Positions 8,380 to 16,427 of a stretch of DNA of 63,758 bases are shown here, one piece after another. Source of the DNA: Selenomonadales bacterium (GTDB taxonomy: Bacteria; Bacillota; Negativicutes; Sporomusales; UBA7701); NCBI GenBank assembly GCA_018434945.1, contig JAHDOI010000079.1, forward strand, positions 1 through 63,758, read 5' to 3'. The notes below the pieces were generated by a model that did no database searches, had not been told where the DNA came from, and was given only the letters and a program-made list of their open reading frames with translations. A program made the translations under genes and the position numbers. The number at the start of each line of letters is the position of its first letter. Within the stretch, counting starts at the first letter, position 1.

Positions 8380-9099
8380 TTGGCTGATATTTTGTACACG
8401 GTTGAAAAGTCCTGCGTGGTGTGCGATAAGAAGTTCACGGTCACGAAGATGCGCAACCGCCTGTCGATGGTCAAGCAGGACAGCGATTTCTGCACGTATT
8501 ACAAAGAGGCCAACCCTTACTATTACTCGATCTGGGTCTGTCCCCACTGCGGCTACGCCGCTCAGGACACTTATTTCGAGGAGCAGCCGGCCAAGATGGC
8601 GGCGGTGAAGGCGTTCCTTAAAGGCCGGGATGTGAAGGTGAACTTCGGCGGGGAGCGCTCCCGCCAGGATGCGGTGACGACTTATAAGCTGGCGATCTTC
8701 TTCGCCGATCTGGCCGGCACCCTTCCCAGCAGGCAGGCGAGCCTGTACCTCAAGCTGGCCTGGCTGTACCGGGAGGGCGGGCTGCCCGACGAGGAGAAGG
8801 CGATGCTGGACCAGGCCCGCGCTCATTACGAAGAGGCTTTCCTCAAGGAGCGACTGCCGATCGGCAATATGAGCCAGATAACGCTCGAATACCTGATCGG
8901 CGAGCTTTTGCGCCGCACCGACCGGCTGCCGGAGGCGCTGAATTATCTCGCCAAGGTGGTCGGCAACCCGCAGGCCAAGAACGAGAAGCGGGTGCTGGAG
9001 ATGGCGCGCGAGGCGTGGACGCTGGCCCGCGACGCCCGCAAGGAGCAGGCGGCGCAGGGGAAGACGGACGATGGGAACGACGATATGCCCGGTACCTGA
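8380..9099 (+). CDS. DUF2225 family protein, zinc-ribbon type
   Basis: A 239-residue protein of family DUF2225, common in Firmicutes and of unknown function. It begins with a CxxC pair (VVCDKKF) and a second pair in VCPHCGYAA about 40 residues later, likely a zinc site, and continues as a helical, repeat-like domain. ATG at 8374 directly abuts the GGGGGAGGG ribosome site, so TTG at 8380 with a six-base gap is the better start. Its stop codon lies inside a palindrome (9088-9108) that is duplicated at 9255-9276. Confidence 0.8.
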   Translation: MADILYTVEKSCVVCDKKFTVTKMRNRLSMVKQDSDFCTYYKEANPYYYSIWVCPHCGYAAQDTYFEEQPAKMAAVKAFLKGRDVKVNFGGERSRQDAVTTYKLAIFFADLAGTLPSRQASLYLKLAWLYREGGLPDEEKAMLDQARAHYEEAFLKERLPIGNMSQITLEYLIGELLRRTDRLPEALNYLAKVVGNPQAKNEKRVLEMAREAWTLARDARKEQAAQGKTDDGNDDMPGT

Positions 9100-9108
9100 C
9101 GGTACCGG
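9088..9108. repeat. palindrome overlapping the DUF2225 stop codon, left copy
   Basis: CCCGGTACC-TGAC-GGTACCGG occurs here without a T run and again at 9255-9276 followed by TTTT. The two copies bracket repeat copy B. The TGA stop codon of the upstream gene forms part of the loop. Confidence 0.7.
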
Positions 9109-9110
9109 AT

Positions 9111-9236
9111 CAGACTGTCGATAAAGGCCCATCTGCGGCGTTGCTCCTCAGAGCGCTTGCTTGCGTACGTCCCAAAGTACGCGGCGCGGCGCACTCTTCC
9201 GGTGCGCCTTGCATCTGGACCTTTCTCACCAGTCTG
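9111..9236 (+). repeat. stem-flanked intergenic repeat, copy B
   Basis: The core runs from ATCTGCGGCGTTGCTCCTC to GTGCGCCTTGCATCT and is nearly identical to copy C at 16305-16426. Its arms CAGACTGTCGATAAAGGCC and GGACCTTTCTCACCAGTCTG pair with each other but differ in sequence from the arms of copies A and C. The core contains an inner imperfect hairpin with GCGTACGTCC and AAGTACGCGGCGC. No reading frame in it is credible. Confidence 0.75.
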
Positions 9237-9254
9237 ACTATGTCAACAACCTGG

Positions 9255-9284
9255 CCCGGTACCTGACGGTACCGGGTTTTCTCT
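9255..9284 (+). terminator. intrinsic terminator after the DUF2225 gene and repeat B
   Basis: CCCGGTACC-TGAC-GGTACCGGG is followed by TTTTCTCTTT. It is the complete copy of the palindrome at 9088-9108. Confidence 0.8.
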
Positions 9285-9364
9285 TTGGGCGGCGCGGCCG
9301 GAAAAATCTGTCACAAGGAATCTCGGCGGGAAGGTGGAATTTGTCCTGGAAAGGGGTGGTGCCG

Positions 9365-10858
9365 ATGTGGCCGCGTAGCCTGCGCGGGCGGCTTTTGATC
9401 CTTACGGTGGTTGTTGTCGCCCTGCCGATACTTGTGGCGGGCTATTTCATGATGGTCAGCGCCGAGCAGGCTCTGGTGGCGGAGAAGCAGCAGAAGCTGT
9501 TCGGCGCCGCCCGGATGCTCGACAGGTACCTGGCCGGCAGCTATGAAGATATTTTAGCCCGCCGCAGTCCCCCGGGCGCCGGGCGAGACGAGCGGATCGC
9601 CGTTCTGAACCGCGAGCTGGCCATCTACACCGACGAGGTGGCGGCCGCTTACCCCGGCATCGGCGTGGGTTACTACTCGCGCGATCTCGACGCTATCATC
9701 ACATACGGACCGAGCAATGTGTACGCCGACAAGGTCGGTCTGCCGATCGGCCCGACCCACGAGGGGCGCATCGTGATGGCTACCGGCAGCCCGCGCGTCC
9801 AGGAGGGCGCCCTTGTCCGCGGCGAGATCATGAACGCCATGCATCCGGTCGTGAGGGACGGCAAGGTTATCGGTTATATCTGGGCCAACGAGCTGACGGC
9901 CGATATCCAGCTGCAGATCCGCGCCATGACGCGGCAGGCTTACTTGGCGATCGCCCTCGGTCTAATCCTCGGGATCGCCGGCGTCGCGTATCTCGTCGGC
10001 TGGCTGGCAACCGATATCGAACAGATAAAAGGCGGCCTAATGCGCCTGAAGAGCGACCTGACCCATCAGCTGCCCCGCCTCGGCGGCGAGATGGGCGAGA
10101 TTTCGGCGGCTATCAACGATATGGCCCACAGCCTGGCGGCGAAGAGGCGGCTGGAGGAGCAGGTGCAGCGGGCCGAACGCCTCGCCCTGGCCGGCGAGCT
10201 GGCGGCCGGGCTCGCTCACGAGATCCGCAACCCGATGATGGCGGTGAAGGGGTTCGCCCAGCTGCTCAGCGAGGAGATCACGCCGGCGGAGCAGAGGGAG
10301 TATACCGATATAATCATCAAGGAGACGGCCCGCATGAACCGCCTCATCGAGGAGCTGCTGACCTTCGCCCGGCCGCCGGCTTCGGGGGTGGGACCGACCG
10401 ATATCAATACGGTGGTGGCCGACTCGCTGTTGCTGATCGAGCCTAAGGCGGCCCGCAGCCGCATCGAGATCGTCCGCGCGCTCGCCCCCGGGCTGCCGAT
10501 GGTGAATACGGACAGCGAGCGCTTCAAGCAGGTGCTGATTAATGTGCTGATCAACGCCGGCAAGGCTGTCGACCATGACGGGGAGGTCCGCGTCAATACG
10601 TTTTTCGTGCCGGGCGACAAAACGGTGCGTGTCAGCATCGCCGACACCGGCGTGGGCATCGCTCCGGAGAATGTCGGCAAGCTGTTCGATCCCTTCTTCA
10701 CCACGAAGGACGACGGTACCGGCCTCGGCCTGTCGGTGGCCGAGCGGCTGATGGCGAGCTGGGGAGGCAAGATTCTCGTCGATTCAACTTTAGGGCGGGG
10801 CAGCGTTTTTACGCTCGTCCTGCCGGCGCTGGAGGGCGATAGCCATGAATGCCAATAA
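9365..10858 (+). CDS. atoS: AtoS-like sensor histidine kinase
   Basis: A 497-residue membrane sensor kinase. A first membrane segment (about residues 10-32), an extracytoplasmic sensor domain of about 155 residues and a second segment (about 192-214) are followed by a HAMP-like linker, a HisKA domain with the phosphorylated His in LAHEIRNPM (about residue 285) and an ATPase domain with the DTGVGI and GTGLGLSV boxes. It is the usual partner of NtrC-type regulators, and the next gene overlaps it by 14 bases. ATG at 9365 follows GAAAGGGGTGGTG. With AtoC and the ato genes downstream, the likely signal is acetoacetate or another short-chain acid; this is inferred from context. Confidence 0.88.
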   Translation: MWPRSLRGRLLILTVVVVALPILVAGYFMMVSAEQALVAEKQQKLFGAARMLDRYLAGSYEDILARRSPPGAGRDERIAVLNRELAIYTDEVAAAYPGIGVGYYSRDLDAIITYGPSNVYADKVGLPIGPTHEGRIVMATGSPRVQEGALVRGEIMNAMHPVVRDGKVIGYIWANELTADIQLQIRAMTRQAYLAIALGLILGIAGVAYLVGWLATDIEQIKGGLMRLKSDLTHQLPRLGGEMGEISAAINDMAHSLAAKRRLEEQVQRAERLALAGELAAGLAHEIRNPMMAVKGFAQLLSEEITPAEQREYTDIIIKETARMNRLIEELLTFARPPASGVGPTDINTVVADSLLLIEPKAARSRIEIVRALAPGLPMVNTDSERFKQVLINVLINAGKAVDHDGEVRVNTFFVPGDKTVRVSIADTGVGIAPENVGKLFDPFFTTKDDGTGLGLSVAERLMASWGGKILVDSTLGRGSVFTLVLPALEGDSHECQ

Positions 10859-12236
10859 CCGCGTGCTGGTGGTGGATGACGAGCTGAGCGTCCGCCGTCT
10901 TATCGAGGAGGTGGTCCGCAAGGCGGGTTACAGCGTGTTTCTGGCCGAGAACGGCCGGGAGGCGGTGGAGAAGGCCCGGCAGGTGAAGCCTGCCGTGATC
11001 GTGATGGATATCAAGATGCCGGTGATGGGCGGGATGGAGGCTTTCGAGATCATCCGCGGCGAGCAGCCCCACACGGCCGTTATCCTTATGACCGCCCACG
11101 GGACGGTGGACACGGCGGTCGACGCGATGAAGAACGGGGCGTTCGATTACCTGGTCAAGCCGTATAATGTCGCGGAGCTGAGGATCATCCTCGACCGCGC
11201 CTTCCAGCTGCAGAGCCTGCGCGACGAGGTTACGGCGCTGAGAACGGAGGTCCAGGACAAGTATAAGCTCGGCAATATCATCGGCACGAGCGCGGTGATG
11301 CAGGAGGTCTACAAGAAGGTCGGCCGGGTGGCCCAGACGAACGCGACCGTCCTGGTGACCGGCGAAAGCGGCAGCGGCAAGGAGCTGATCGCGAAGATCA
11401 TCCACAACAACAGCCTGCGCCGCGACGGGCCGTTCATCAAGGTGAACTGCGGCGCGCTGCCCGAGGGCCTGCTGGAGAGCGAGCTGTTCGGCTACGAGAA
11501 GGGGGCGTTCACGGGGGCGGTGGCCCGCAAGCCGGGCCGGTTCGAGCTGGCCGACAGGGGGACGATCTTTTTCGACGAGGTCGGCGAGCTTACTCCCGCC
11601 CTGCAGGTCAAGCTGCTGGGGGTGCTGCAGGAGCGCGAGTTCGAGCGGGTGGGCGGCACGGAGACGATCAAGGTGGATGTGCGGATAATCGCGGCGACCA
11701 ACCGCGATCTCGAGGCCATGGTCCGCGGCGGTGATTTCCGCGAGGATCTTTACTACCGGCTGAAGGTGGTGCCTATCCACGTGCCGCCGCTCCGGGAGCG
11801 CGAGGAGGATATCCCGCTGCTGGTCGATTATTTTCTGCGCCATTTCGCCGCCGAGGCCCACCGCGAGCCGCCGATCATCACCGCTGAGGCGGCCGAGCGG
11901 TTAAAGCGGCACCGCTGGCCGGGGAACGTGCGCGAGCTGGCCAACGCGCTGGAGCGGGCGGTGATAATGTCGAGCGGCGTGATCGGCGTCCAGGACCTGC
12001 CGGGCCTGTCGGCCGACGGCGTCCAGCCGCAGGTGGCTATCCCCCATTCCGGGACGCTGCGCGATATGATGCACCATGTGGAGAAGCAGATCATCGCCCG
12101 GGTTCTCAAGGCCTGCGGCGGCAACCGCGGCAAGACCGCCCAGACGCTGGATATCAGCCGCCGGGCGCTGCAGTACAAGATCGATGAGCACGGCCTGGGC
12201 AAGGCGGTGCTGGAAGGCGAACAGACAGCTGAGTGA
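10845..12236 (+). CDS. atoC: AtoC-like sigma-54-dependent response regulator
   Basis: A 463-residue NtrC-family activator. A receiver domain (about 1-120) has the phosphoacceptor Asp in VIVMDIKMP (about residue 54). A central AAA+ domain carries Walker A GESGSGKE (about 172), the sigma-54 contact loop GAFTGA (about 220) and Walker B FFDEVGEL. The C-terminal Fis-type helix-turn-helix is in NRGKTAQTLDISRRALQYKI. It overlaps the kinase gene. A near-perfect sigma-54 promoter lies just downstream, before atoE, which is the obvious target. Confidence 0.93.
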   Translation: MNANNRVLVVDDELSVRRLIEEVVRKAGYSVFLAENGREAVEKARQVKPAVIVMDIKMPVMGGMEAFEIIRGEQPHTAVILMTAHGTVDTAVDAMKNGAFDYLVKPYNVAELRIILDRAFQLQSLRDEVTALRTEVQDKYKLGNIIGTSAVMQEVYKKVGRVAQTNATVLVTGESGSGKELIAKIIHNNSLRRDGPFIKVNCGALPEGLLESELFGYEKGAFTGAVARKPGRFELADRGTIFFDEVGELTPALQVKLLGVLQEREFERVGGTETIKVDVRIIAATNRDLEAMVRGGDFREDLYYRLKVVPIHVPPLREREEDIPLLVDYFLRHFAAEAHREPPIITAEAAERLKRHRWPGNVRELANALERAVIMSSGVIGVQDLPGLSADGVQPQVAIPHSGTLRDMMHHVEKQIIARVLKACGGNRGKTAQTLDISRRALQYKIDEHGLGKAVLEGEQTAE

Positions 12237-12240
12237 CGAC

Positions 12241-12279
12241 ACCCCCCCCGCCTAAACGGCGAGGGGGTTGGCCGTTTTT
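12241..12279 (+). terminator. intrinsic terminator of the two-component operon
   Basis: A C-rich arm ending CCCCCGCC pairs with GGCGAGGGGG across TAAAC, followed by TTGGCCGTTTTTC. It separates atoSC from the sigma-54 transcription unit. Confidence 0.75.
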
Positions 12280-12445
12280 CCGCCCTGCCGCATCGCCGGC
12301 GACAGAAATGAATATTTCTCTGCCAGGGATAACAAGAAGGAAATCCTGCGTTCCGGCCAGAATTGAGTCCATGACGGAAACCGCCGGTCGGGTTAATTTG
12401 AGATGTGCAAAAAAATTCCGAAAAAGTTGTCAGAAAAGGGGCAAT

Positions 12446-12463
12446 TGTGAAAAAAATTTCACA
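12446..12463. promoter_or_regulatory. candidate AtoC upstream activating site
   Basis: TGTGAAA-AAAA-TTTCACA is a perfect 7-bp inverted repeat. Its centre lies about 85 bases upstream of the expected transcription start of the sigma-54 promoter at 12524, the usual distance range for an enhancer bound by an NtrC-type activator. Assignment to AtoC is inference. Confidence 0.5.
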
Positions 12464-12523
12464 CCCCTTGGGGGCGCGGCGCTCCGGGCCAGTAACGGCG
12501 CGGCTCGCCGAACAGCCCGGTTT

Positions 12524-12538
12524 TGGCACGCAAATTGC
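12524..12538 (+). promoter_or_regulatory. sigma-54 promoter of atoEDA
   Basis: TGGCACG-CAAA-TTGC matches the -24/-12 consensus (TGGCACG-N4-TTGC) without a mismatch, including correct GG-to-GC spacing. Transcription should start near 12550, giving a leader of about 100 bases to atoE. Confidence 0.9.
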
Positions 12539-12647
12539 AACAGATATCCTAGGGATGGTTTGCTAATTTGGGGAAAGGAGGATGTGGATCCGCTATTGAG
12601 CTACAGCCCCCCCGATAACAATAAAGTTAAAAGGAGGAGCAAGAGTT

Positions 12648-13964
12648 ATGCTTAACAGAATGGCCAACTTTTTTGTCGTTCTAGTGCAGAGATATCTGCC
12701 GGATGCCTATTTGTTCGCAATCCTACTTACCTTCGTGGCGTTCGTAATGGCGCTCGCACTTACCGGGAAGAGCTTTATGGCCCTGATTGCCATGTGGGGC
12801 AACGGTTTGTACGGAATCATCGCTTTCGCTATGCAGATGATCCTGATCCTCGTTACCGGCCACGCGCTGGCGAGCAGCAAGCCGGTGAAATCGTTCCTGG
12901 CCACGCTGGCGTCGATCCCTAAGGACGGTTCCCAGGCCGCTATGCTCAACTGCTTCGTGGTGGGCGTGGCCAGCTTTCTGAACTGGGGCTTCGGCCTGGT
13001 GGTCGGCGCTTTGCTGGCCCGTGAACTGGCCCGCCGCGTTAAGGGGACGGACTACAGCTTCGTGGTCGCGGCCGGTTACTCGGGCTTCGTTATCTGGCAC
13101 GGCGGCATTTCGGGCTCGATCCCGTTGGCTATCGCCACCAAGGGCCACCTGGTGGAAAAGCTGACCGGGGTCATCCCCGTTTCCAGCACGATATTTTCCA
13201 GTTGGAACCTTATCATTACTTGGTCGATCATCATTACGCTGCCGCTGCTGTTCAAGATGATGGCGCCCAAACCGGAGGACATCAGGACGGTCGATCCCGA
13301 GCTGCTCGCCGATGCGCCCGAGGCGGCTCCCCCGACCGAGCAGACTTTCGCGACCAGGCTGGAGAACAGCGTCGCGATCAACATGCTTTTCGGGGCGATG
13401 GGCCTGGTTTACCTCGGCCATTATTTCGCCACGAAAGGTCTCGATCTTACCCTCAATATTGTTATCTGCATCTTCTTTGTCGCCGGTGTCATTCTCCATA
13501 TGACGCCGATCAATTATGTGCGGGCGATGAATGAGGCTATCAAGGGAGCGGGCGGCATCGCCCTCCAGTTCCCGCTGTACGGCGGTATCCAGGGTATCAT
13601 GGTTTCCTCGGGCCTGGCCGCCATTATCGCCAAGTGGTTCATCTCGTTCTCGACCCCCTTCACTTTCCCGCTGTTCACCTTCCTCGCCGGCGGCGTGATC
13701 AATCTGTTCGTCCCCTCCGGCGGCGGCCAGTGGATCGTGCAGGGCCCGATCAATATCCCGGCCGGCATGGCGCTCGGCGTCGACCCGGCGAAGGTGGCGA
13801 TGAGCATCGCGTACGGCGACCAGTGGACCAACATGATCCAGCCGTTCTGGGCGCTGCCCCTTCTGGGGATCGCCAAGCTCGGCGTCCGCGACATCATGGG
13901 CTACTGCGTCATGACGCTGATCTGGAGCGGTATTCTTATCTGCCTGGGTCTGATGATATTCTAA
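12648..13964 (+). CDS. atoE: AtoE-type short-chain fatty acid transporter
   Basis: A 438-residue membrane permease of the AtoE family (short-chain fatty acid transporter). It has ten or more hydrophobic segments and the family signatures NWGFGLVVGALLARELARR (about residue 110) and PSGGGQWIVQGPI (about residue 355). It should import acids such as acetoacetate or butyrate across the inner membrane. ATG at 12648 follows AAAAGGAGGAG. It is the first gene behind the sigma-54 promoter and is followed by the two CoA-transferase subunits. Confidence 0.93.
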   Translation: MLNRMANFFVVLVQRYLPDAYLFAILLTFVAFVMALALTGKSFMALIAMWGNGLYGIIAFAMQMILILVTGHALASSKPVKSFLATLASIPKDGSQAAMLNCFVVGVASFLNWGFGLVVGALLARELARRVKGTDYSFVVAAGYSGFVIWHGGISGSIPLAIATKGHLVEKLTGVIPVSSTIFSSWNLIITWSIIITLPLLFKMMAPKPEDIRTVDPELLADAPEAAPPTEQTFATRLENSVAINMLFGAMGLVYLGHYFATKGLDLTLNIVICIFFVAGVILHMTPINYVRAMNEAIKGAGGIALQFPLYGGIQGIMVSSGLAAIIAKWFISFSTPFTFPLFTFLAGGVINLFVPSGGGQWIVQGPINIPAGMALGVDPAKVAMSIAYGDQWTNMIQPFWALPLLGIAKLGVRDIMGYCVMTLIWSGILICLGLMIF

Positions 13965-13977
13965 GTGTAACAAAAGG

Positions 13978-14004
13978 CGGAGGGGCAGATTAGCTGCCCC
14001 TCCG
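13978..14004 (+). other. intercistronic hairpin between atoE and atoD
   Basis: CGGAGGGGCAG-ATTAG-CTGCCCCTCCG is an 11-bp perfect stem without a T run. It may lower or protect part of the transcript so that transporter and enzyme are made at different levels; this is inference. Confidence 0.6.
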
Positions 14005-14021
14005 GTTCAGGAGGATCTGTT

Positions 14022-14669
14022 ATGGCGAAAATGATTACCCCCAAAGAGGCCGCGGCGATGGTCAAGGACGGCATGACCGTCATGATCGGCGGCTTTCTGG
14101 CGGTCGGCACTCCGGAGTCTCTGGTGGACGCGCTTGTCGCTCAGGGGACGAAGGGTCTCACCGTTATCGCCAACGATACCGCTACCCCGGAAAAGGGGAT
14201 CGGCAAGCTGGTGGTAAAGAAGCAGTTGAAAAAGGCGATTGTTTCTCATATCGGCACCAATCCCGAGACCGGCCGTCAGATGAACGCCGGCGAGATGGCG
14301 GTCGATCTTGTGCCCCAGGGCACGCTGGCGGAGAGGATCCGCGCCGGCGGCGCGGGGCTGGGCGGCGTTCTCACCCCCACCGGCCTGGGCACGGTCGTCG
14401 CCGAAGGCAAGCAGATTATTACCGTCGACGGCCGCGAGTTCTTGCTGGAGAAGCCGCTGCGGGCCGACGTCGCCTTCATAAAGGCCCACACGGCCGATAA
14501 GGCGGGCAATCTCGTTTTCCACAGCTCGGCCCGCAATTTTAACCCGCTGATGGCTACGGCCGCCGAAGTGGTGATCGTCGAAGCAACGAATATCGTCGAG
14601 ATCGGCGCCATCGATCCGGACGCCGTGATGCTGCCGGGTATTTTCGTCAAATACCTGGTGCAGGGTTAG
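14022..14669 (+). CDS. atoD: 3-oxoacid CoA-transferase subunit A
   Basis: The 215-residue alpha subunit of a two-subunit CoA-transferase (family I), which moves CoA from acetyl-CoA or succinyl-CoA to acetoacetate or another short-chain acid. The glycine-rich start MIGGFLAVGTPESLV matches the CoA-binding part of AtoD/ScoA. ATG at 14022 follows CAGGAGGATC. The beta subunit gene lies 15 bases downstream. Confidence 0.93.
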   Translation: MAKMITPKEAAAMVKDGMTVMIGGFLAVGTPESLVDALVAQGTKGLTVIANDTATPEKGIGKLVVKKQLKKAIVSHIGTNPETGRQMNAGEMAVDLVPQGTLAERIRAGGAGLGGVLTPTGLGTVVAEGKQIITVDGREFLLEKPLRADVAFIKAHTADKAGNLVFHSSARNFNPLMATAAEVVIVEATNIVEIGAIDPDAVMLPGIFVKYLVQG

Positions 14670-14684
14670 GAGGGGGAGAGGAAG

Positions 14685-15332
14685 ATGGATTCGAAAGAAC
14701 TGATCGCCAGACGCATCGCCCGCGAGTTCGAGGACGGCGACCTCGTCAACCTCGGCATCGGCATACCGACGCTCGTGGCCGATTTTATCCCCGCCGGCGT
14801 CCATATCACCCTCCATTCGGAGAACGGCTTCGTCGGCCTGGGCGCGGCCAACGGCGCTACCGACCCCGATACGACGAACGCCGGCGGCAAGCCGGTGACC
14901 ATCCTGCCGGGCGGCGCGGTGTTCGACAGCGCGATGTCGTTCGCGATCATCCGCGGCGGCCATCTCGCGGCCACCGTCCTCGGCGGCCTGGAGGTGGACG
15001 AGGAAGGCAACCTGGCCAACTGGATGGTGCCGGGCAAGATCGTCCCGGGTATGGGCGGCGCCATGGACCTGGTGGTGGGCGCGAAGCGCGTGATCGTGGC
15101 CATGGAGCACACGGCCAAGGACGGCTCGCCGAAGATTCTCAAGAAGTGCACCCTGCCGCTGACGGCGCAGCAGGAGGTCGATATGGTGGTCACGAATCTG
15201 GCTGTCTTTATCCGCGACAACCGGGGCCTGGTACTGACCGAGACGGCCCCCGGCGTCACCGTCGAGGAGGTCAGGGCCGCTACCGCCGCTGCCTTCACCG
15301 TCGCGCCGGATGTGAAGGAAATGTCTGTATAA
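14685..15332 (+). CDS. atoA: 3-oxoacid CoA-transferase subunit B
   Basis: The 215-residue beta subunit of the same transferase. The catalytic Glu, which forms the glutamyl-CoA thioester, lies in the SENG motif of [11 protein letters not shown] (about residue 45), and [13 protein letters not shown] is the family's substrate-side signature. ATG follows AGGAGGGGGAGAGG. It ends the sigma-54-controlled operon and is followed by a strong terminator. Confidence 0.94.
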   Translation: MDSKELIARRIAREFEDGDLVNLGIGIPTLVADFIPAGVHITLHSENGFVGLGAANGATDPDTTNAGGKPVTILPGGAVFDSAMSFAIIRGGHLAATVLGGLEVDEEGNLANWMVPGKIVPGMGGAMDLVVGAKRVIVAMEHTAKDGSPKILKKCTLPLTAQQEVDMVVTNLAVFIRDNRGLVLTETAPGVTVEEVRAATAAAFTVAPDVKEMSV

Positions 15333-15354
15333 TCTGCGCCACAGGCAAGGATAT

Positions 15355-15396
15355 GGCCGGCCCGCGACTGGAGTTCCGTCGCGGGCCGGCTGTTTT
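15355..15396 (+). terminator. intrinsic terminator of atoEDA
   Basis: GGCCGGCCCGCGAC and GTCGCGGGCCGGCT form a long GC-rich stem over a nine-base loop, followed by TGTTTTC. Confidence 0.88.
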
Positions 15397-15449
15397 CTGC
15401 GGAGCCAGGCGCGGCGGATTATTAAGGTTTTTAATGTGAAACCGCACTC

Positions 15450-15478
15450 TTGACAGTAGGCGAATACGGTGATAATTT
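15450..15478 (+). promoter_or_regulatory. sigma-70/A promoter of the TerC-family gene
   Basis: TTGACA at 15450-15455 and TAATTT at 15473-15478 are 17 bases apart (GATAAT at 15471 is an overlapping alternative -10). The start would lie about 70 bases before the gene. Confidence 0.55.
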
Positions 15479-15553
15479 GAAGATATCCGTTTCCCACGGA
15501 AAACATTTTAGGAGGCTGTCCAGGGGAAATTTTTTAGAGCAAGGAGTTAAAAA

Positions 15554-16240
15554 ATGGAGTTCTTAGTCGCACTATCCAAAATCATGATGGTGAACATCGT
15601 TCTCAGCGGCGACAACGCGGTAGTCATTGCCATGGCAAGCCGCTGCCTGCCGCCCAAACAGCAGAAGATGGCCATCCTGTGGGGCAGTGCCGGGGCGATA
15701 GGGCTTAGGATCGTCCTCACTATCGTTGCGGTTGTCCTGCTGCAGATTCCTTATCTCCAGTTCGCCGGCGGCCTGCTGCTCGTCTGGATCGCCGCCAAGC
15801 TCCTCGTCGAAGATAGCCACTGCGATAACATCAACGCGTCCGACAACCTCTGGGCGGCGGTGAAGACGATCATCATCGCCGACATCGTGATGAGCCTCGA
15901 CAACACGCTGGCGATCGCGGCGATCGCGAACGGCGATTATCTCCTCCTCGGCGTCGGCCTGGCTCTGAGCATCCCGCTGATCATTTTCGGCAGCAAGATT
16001 CTTGTCGTGCTTATGGACCGGTTCCCGATCATCGTTTATATCGGCGCCGCGCTTATCGCCTGGACGGCGGGGGAGATGATCAACGCCGACCCGAAGATCG
16101 GCCCCCATGTCGCCGCCTACTTGCCTCACTGGCTCGTGCCGACGGTGATAACGGTAGCGGTGGTCGGCTTCGGCTACTGGAAGCAGCAGCGGCGCAAGCA
16201 GGCGAAGGCCGCGCACGCGGAGACGGAAAACGAAGGTTGA
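15554..16240 (+). CDS. TerC family integral membrane protein (YjbE type)
   Basis: A 228-residue membrane protein of the TerC/YjbE family, with about seven hydrophobic segments. The two family signatures with buried Asp-Asn pairs are present: LSGDNAVVIAMA (about residue 17) and MSLDNTLAIAAIA (about residue 115). Relatives take part in tellurite resistance and in manganese export during protein secretion. No yybP-ykoY manganese riboswitch was found in its leader. ATG follows AAGGAG. It is a single-gene unit between two terminators. Confidence 0.88.
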   Translation: MEFLVALSKIMMVNIVLSGDNAVVIAMASRCLPPKQQKMAILWGSAGAIGLRIVLTIVAVVLLQIPYLQFAGGLLLVWIAAKLLVEDSHCDNINASDNLWAAVKTIIIADIVMSLDNTLAIAAIANGDYLLLGVGLALSIPLIIFGSKILVVLMDRFPIIVYIGAALIAWTAGEMINADPKIGPHVAAYLPHWLVPTVITVAVVGFGYWKQQRRKQAKAAHAETENEG

Positions 16241-16247
16241 ATATAAC

Positions 16248-16280
16248 AAAAAAGCGAGTCTATTCAGACTCGCTTTTTTG
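16248..16280 (+). terminator. intrinsic terminator after the TerC-family gene
   Basis: AAAAAAGCGAGTC-TATTCA-GACTCGCTTTTTT is a clean stem with flanking A and T runs and may act in both directions. Confidence 0.9.
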
Positions 16281-16304
16281 ACGGCAACGGGAAAACCAGG
16301 CCAA

Positions 16305-16426
16305 GGCCGTTCAGAAACCCCTAGATGCAAGGCGCACCGGAAGAGCGCGCCGCGCCGCGTACTATGGGACGTACGCAAGCAAGCGCTCTGAGGAGCAACG
16401 CCGCAGATGGGGGTTTATCAACGGCC
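16305..16426 (-). repeat. stem-flanked intergenic repeat, copy C
   Basis: On the minus strand this copy reads the same core as copy B (ATCTGCGGCGTTGCTCCTC to GTGCGCCTTGCATCT) with only a few changes. Its arms GGCCGTTGATAAACCCCC and GGGGTTTCTGAACGGCC pair with each other and differ from those of copy B. It lies directly behind the stop codon of the flavin reductase gene. Confidence 0.75.
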
Positions 16427-16427
16427 G

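Noticed and set aside
15397..15553. yybP-ykoY manganese riboswitch before the TerC-family gene
   Set aside because: Such leaders are common before TerC genes, but none of the conserved loop sequences is present; a simple promoter is seen instead.
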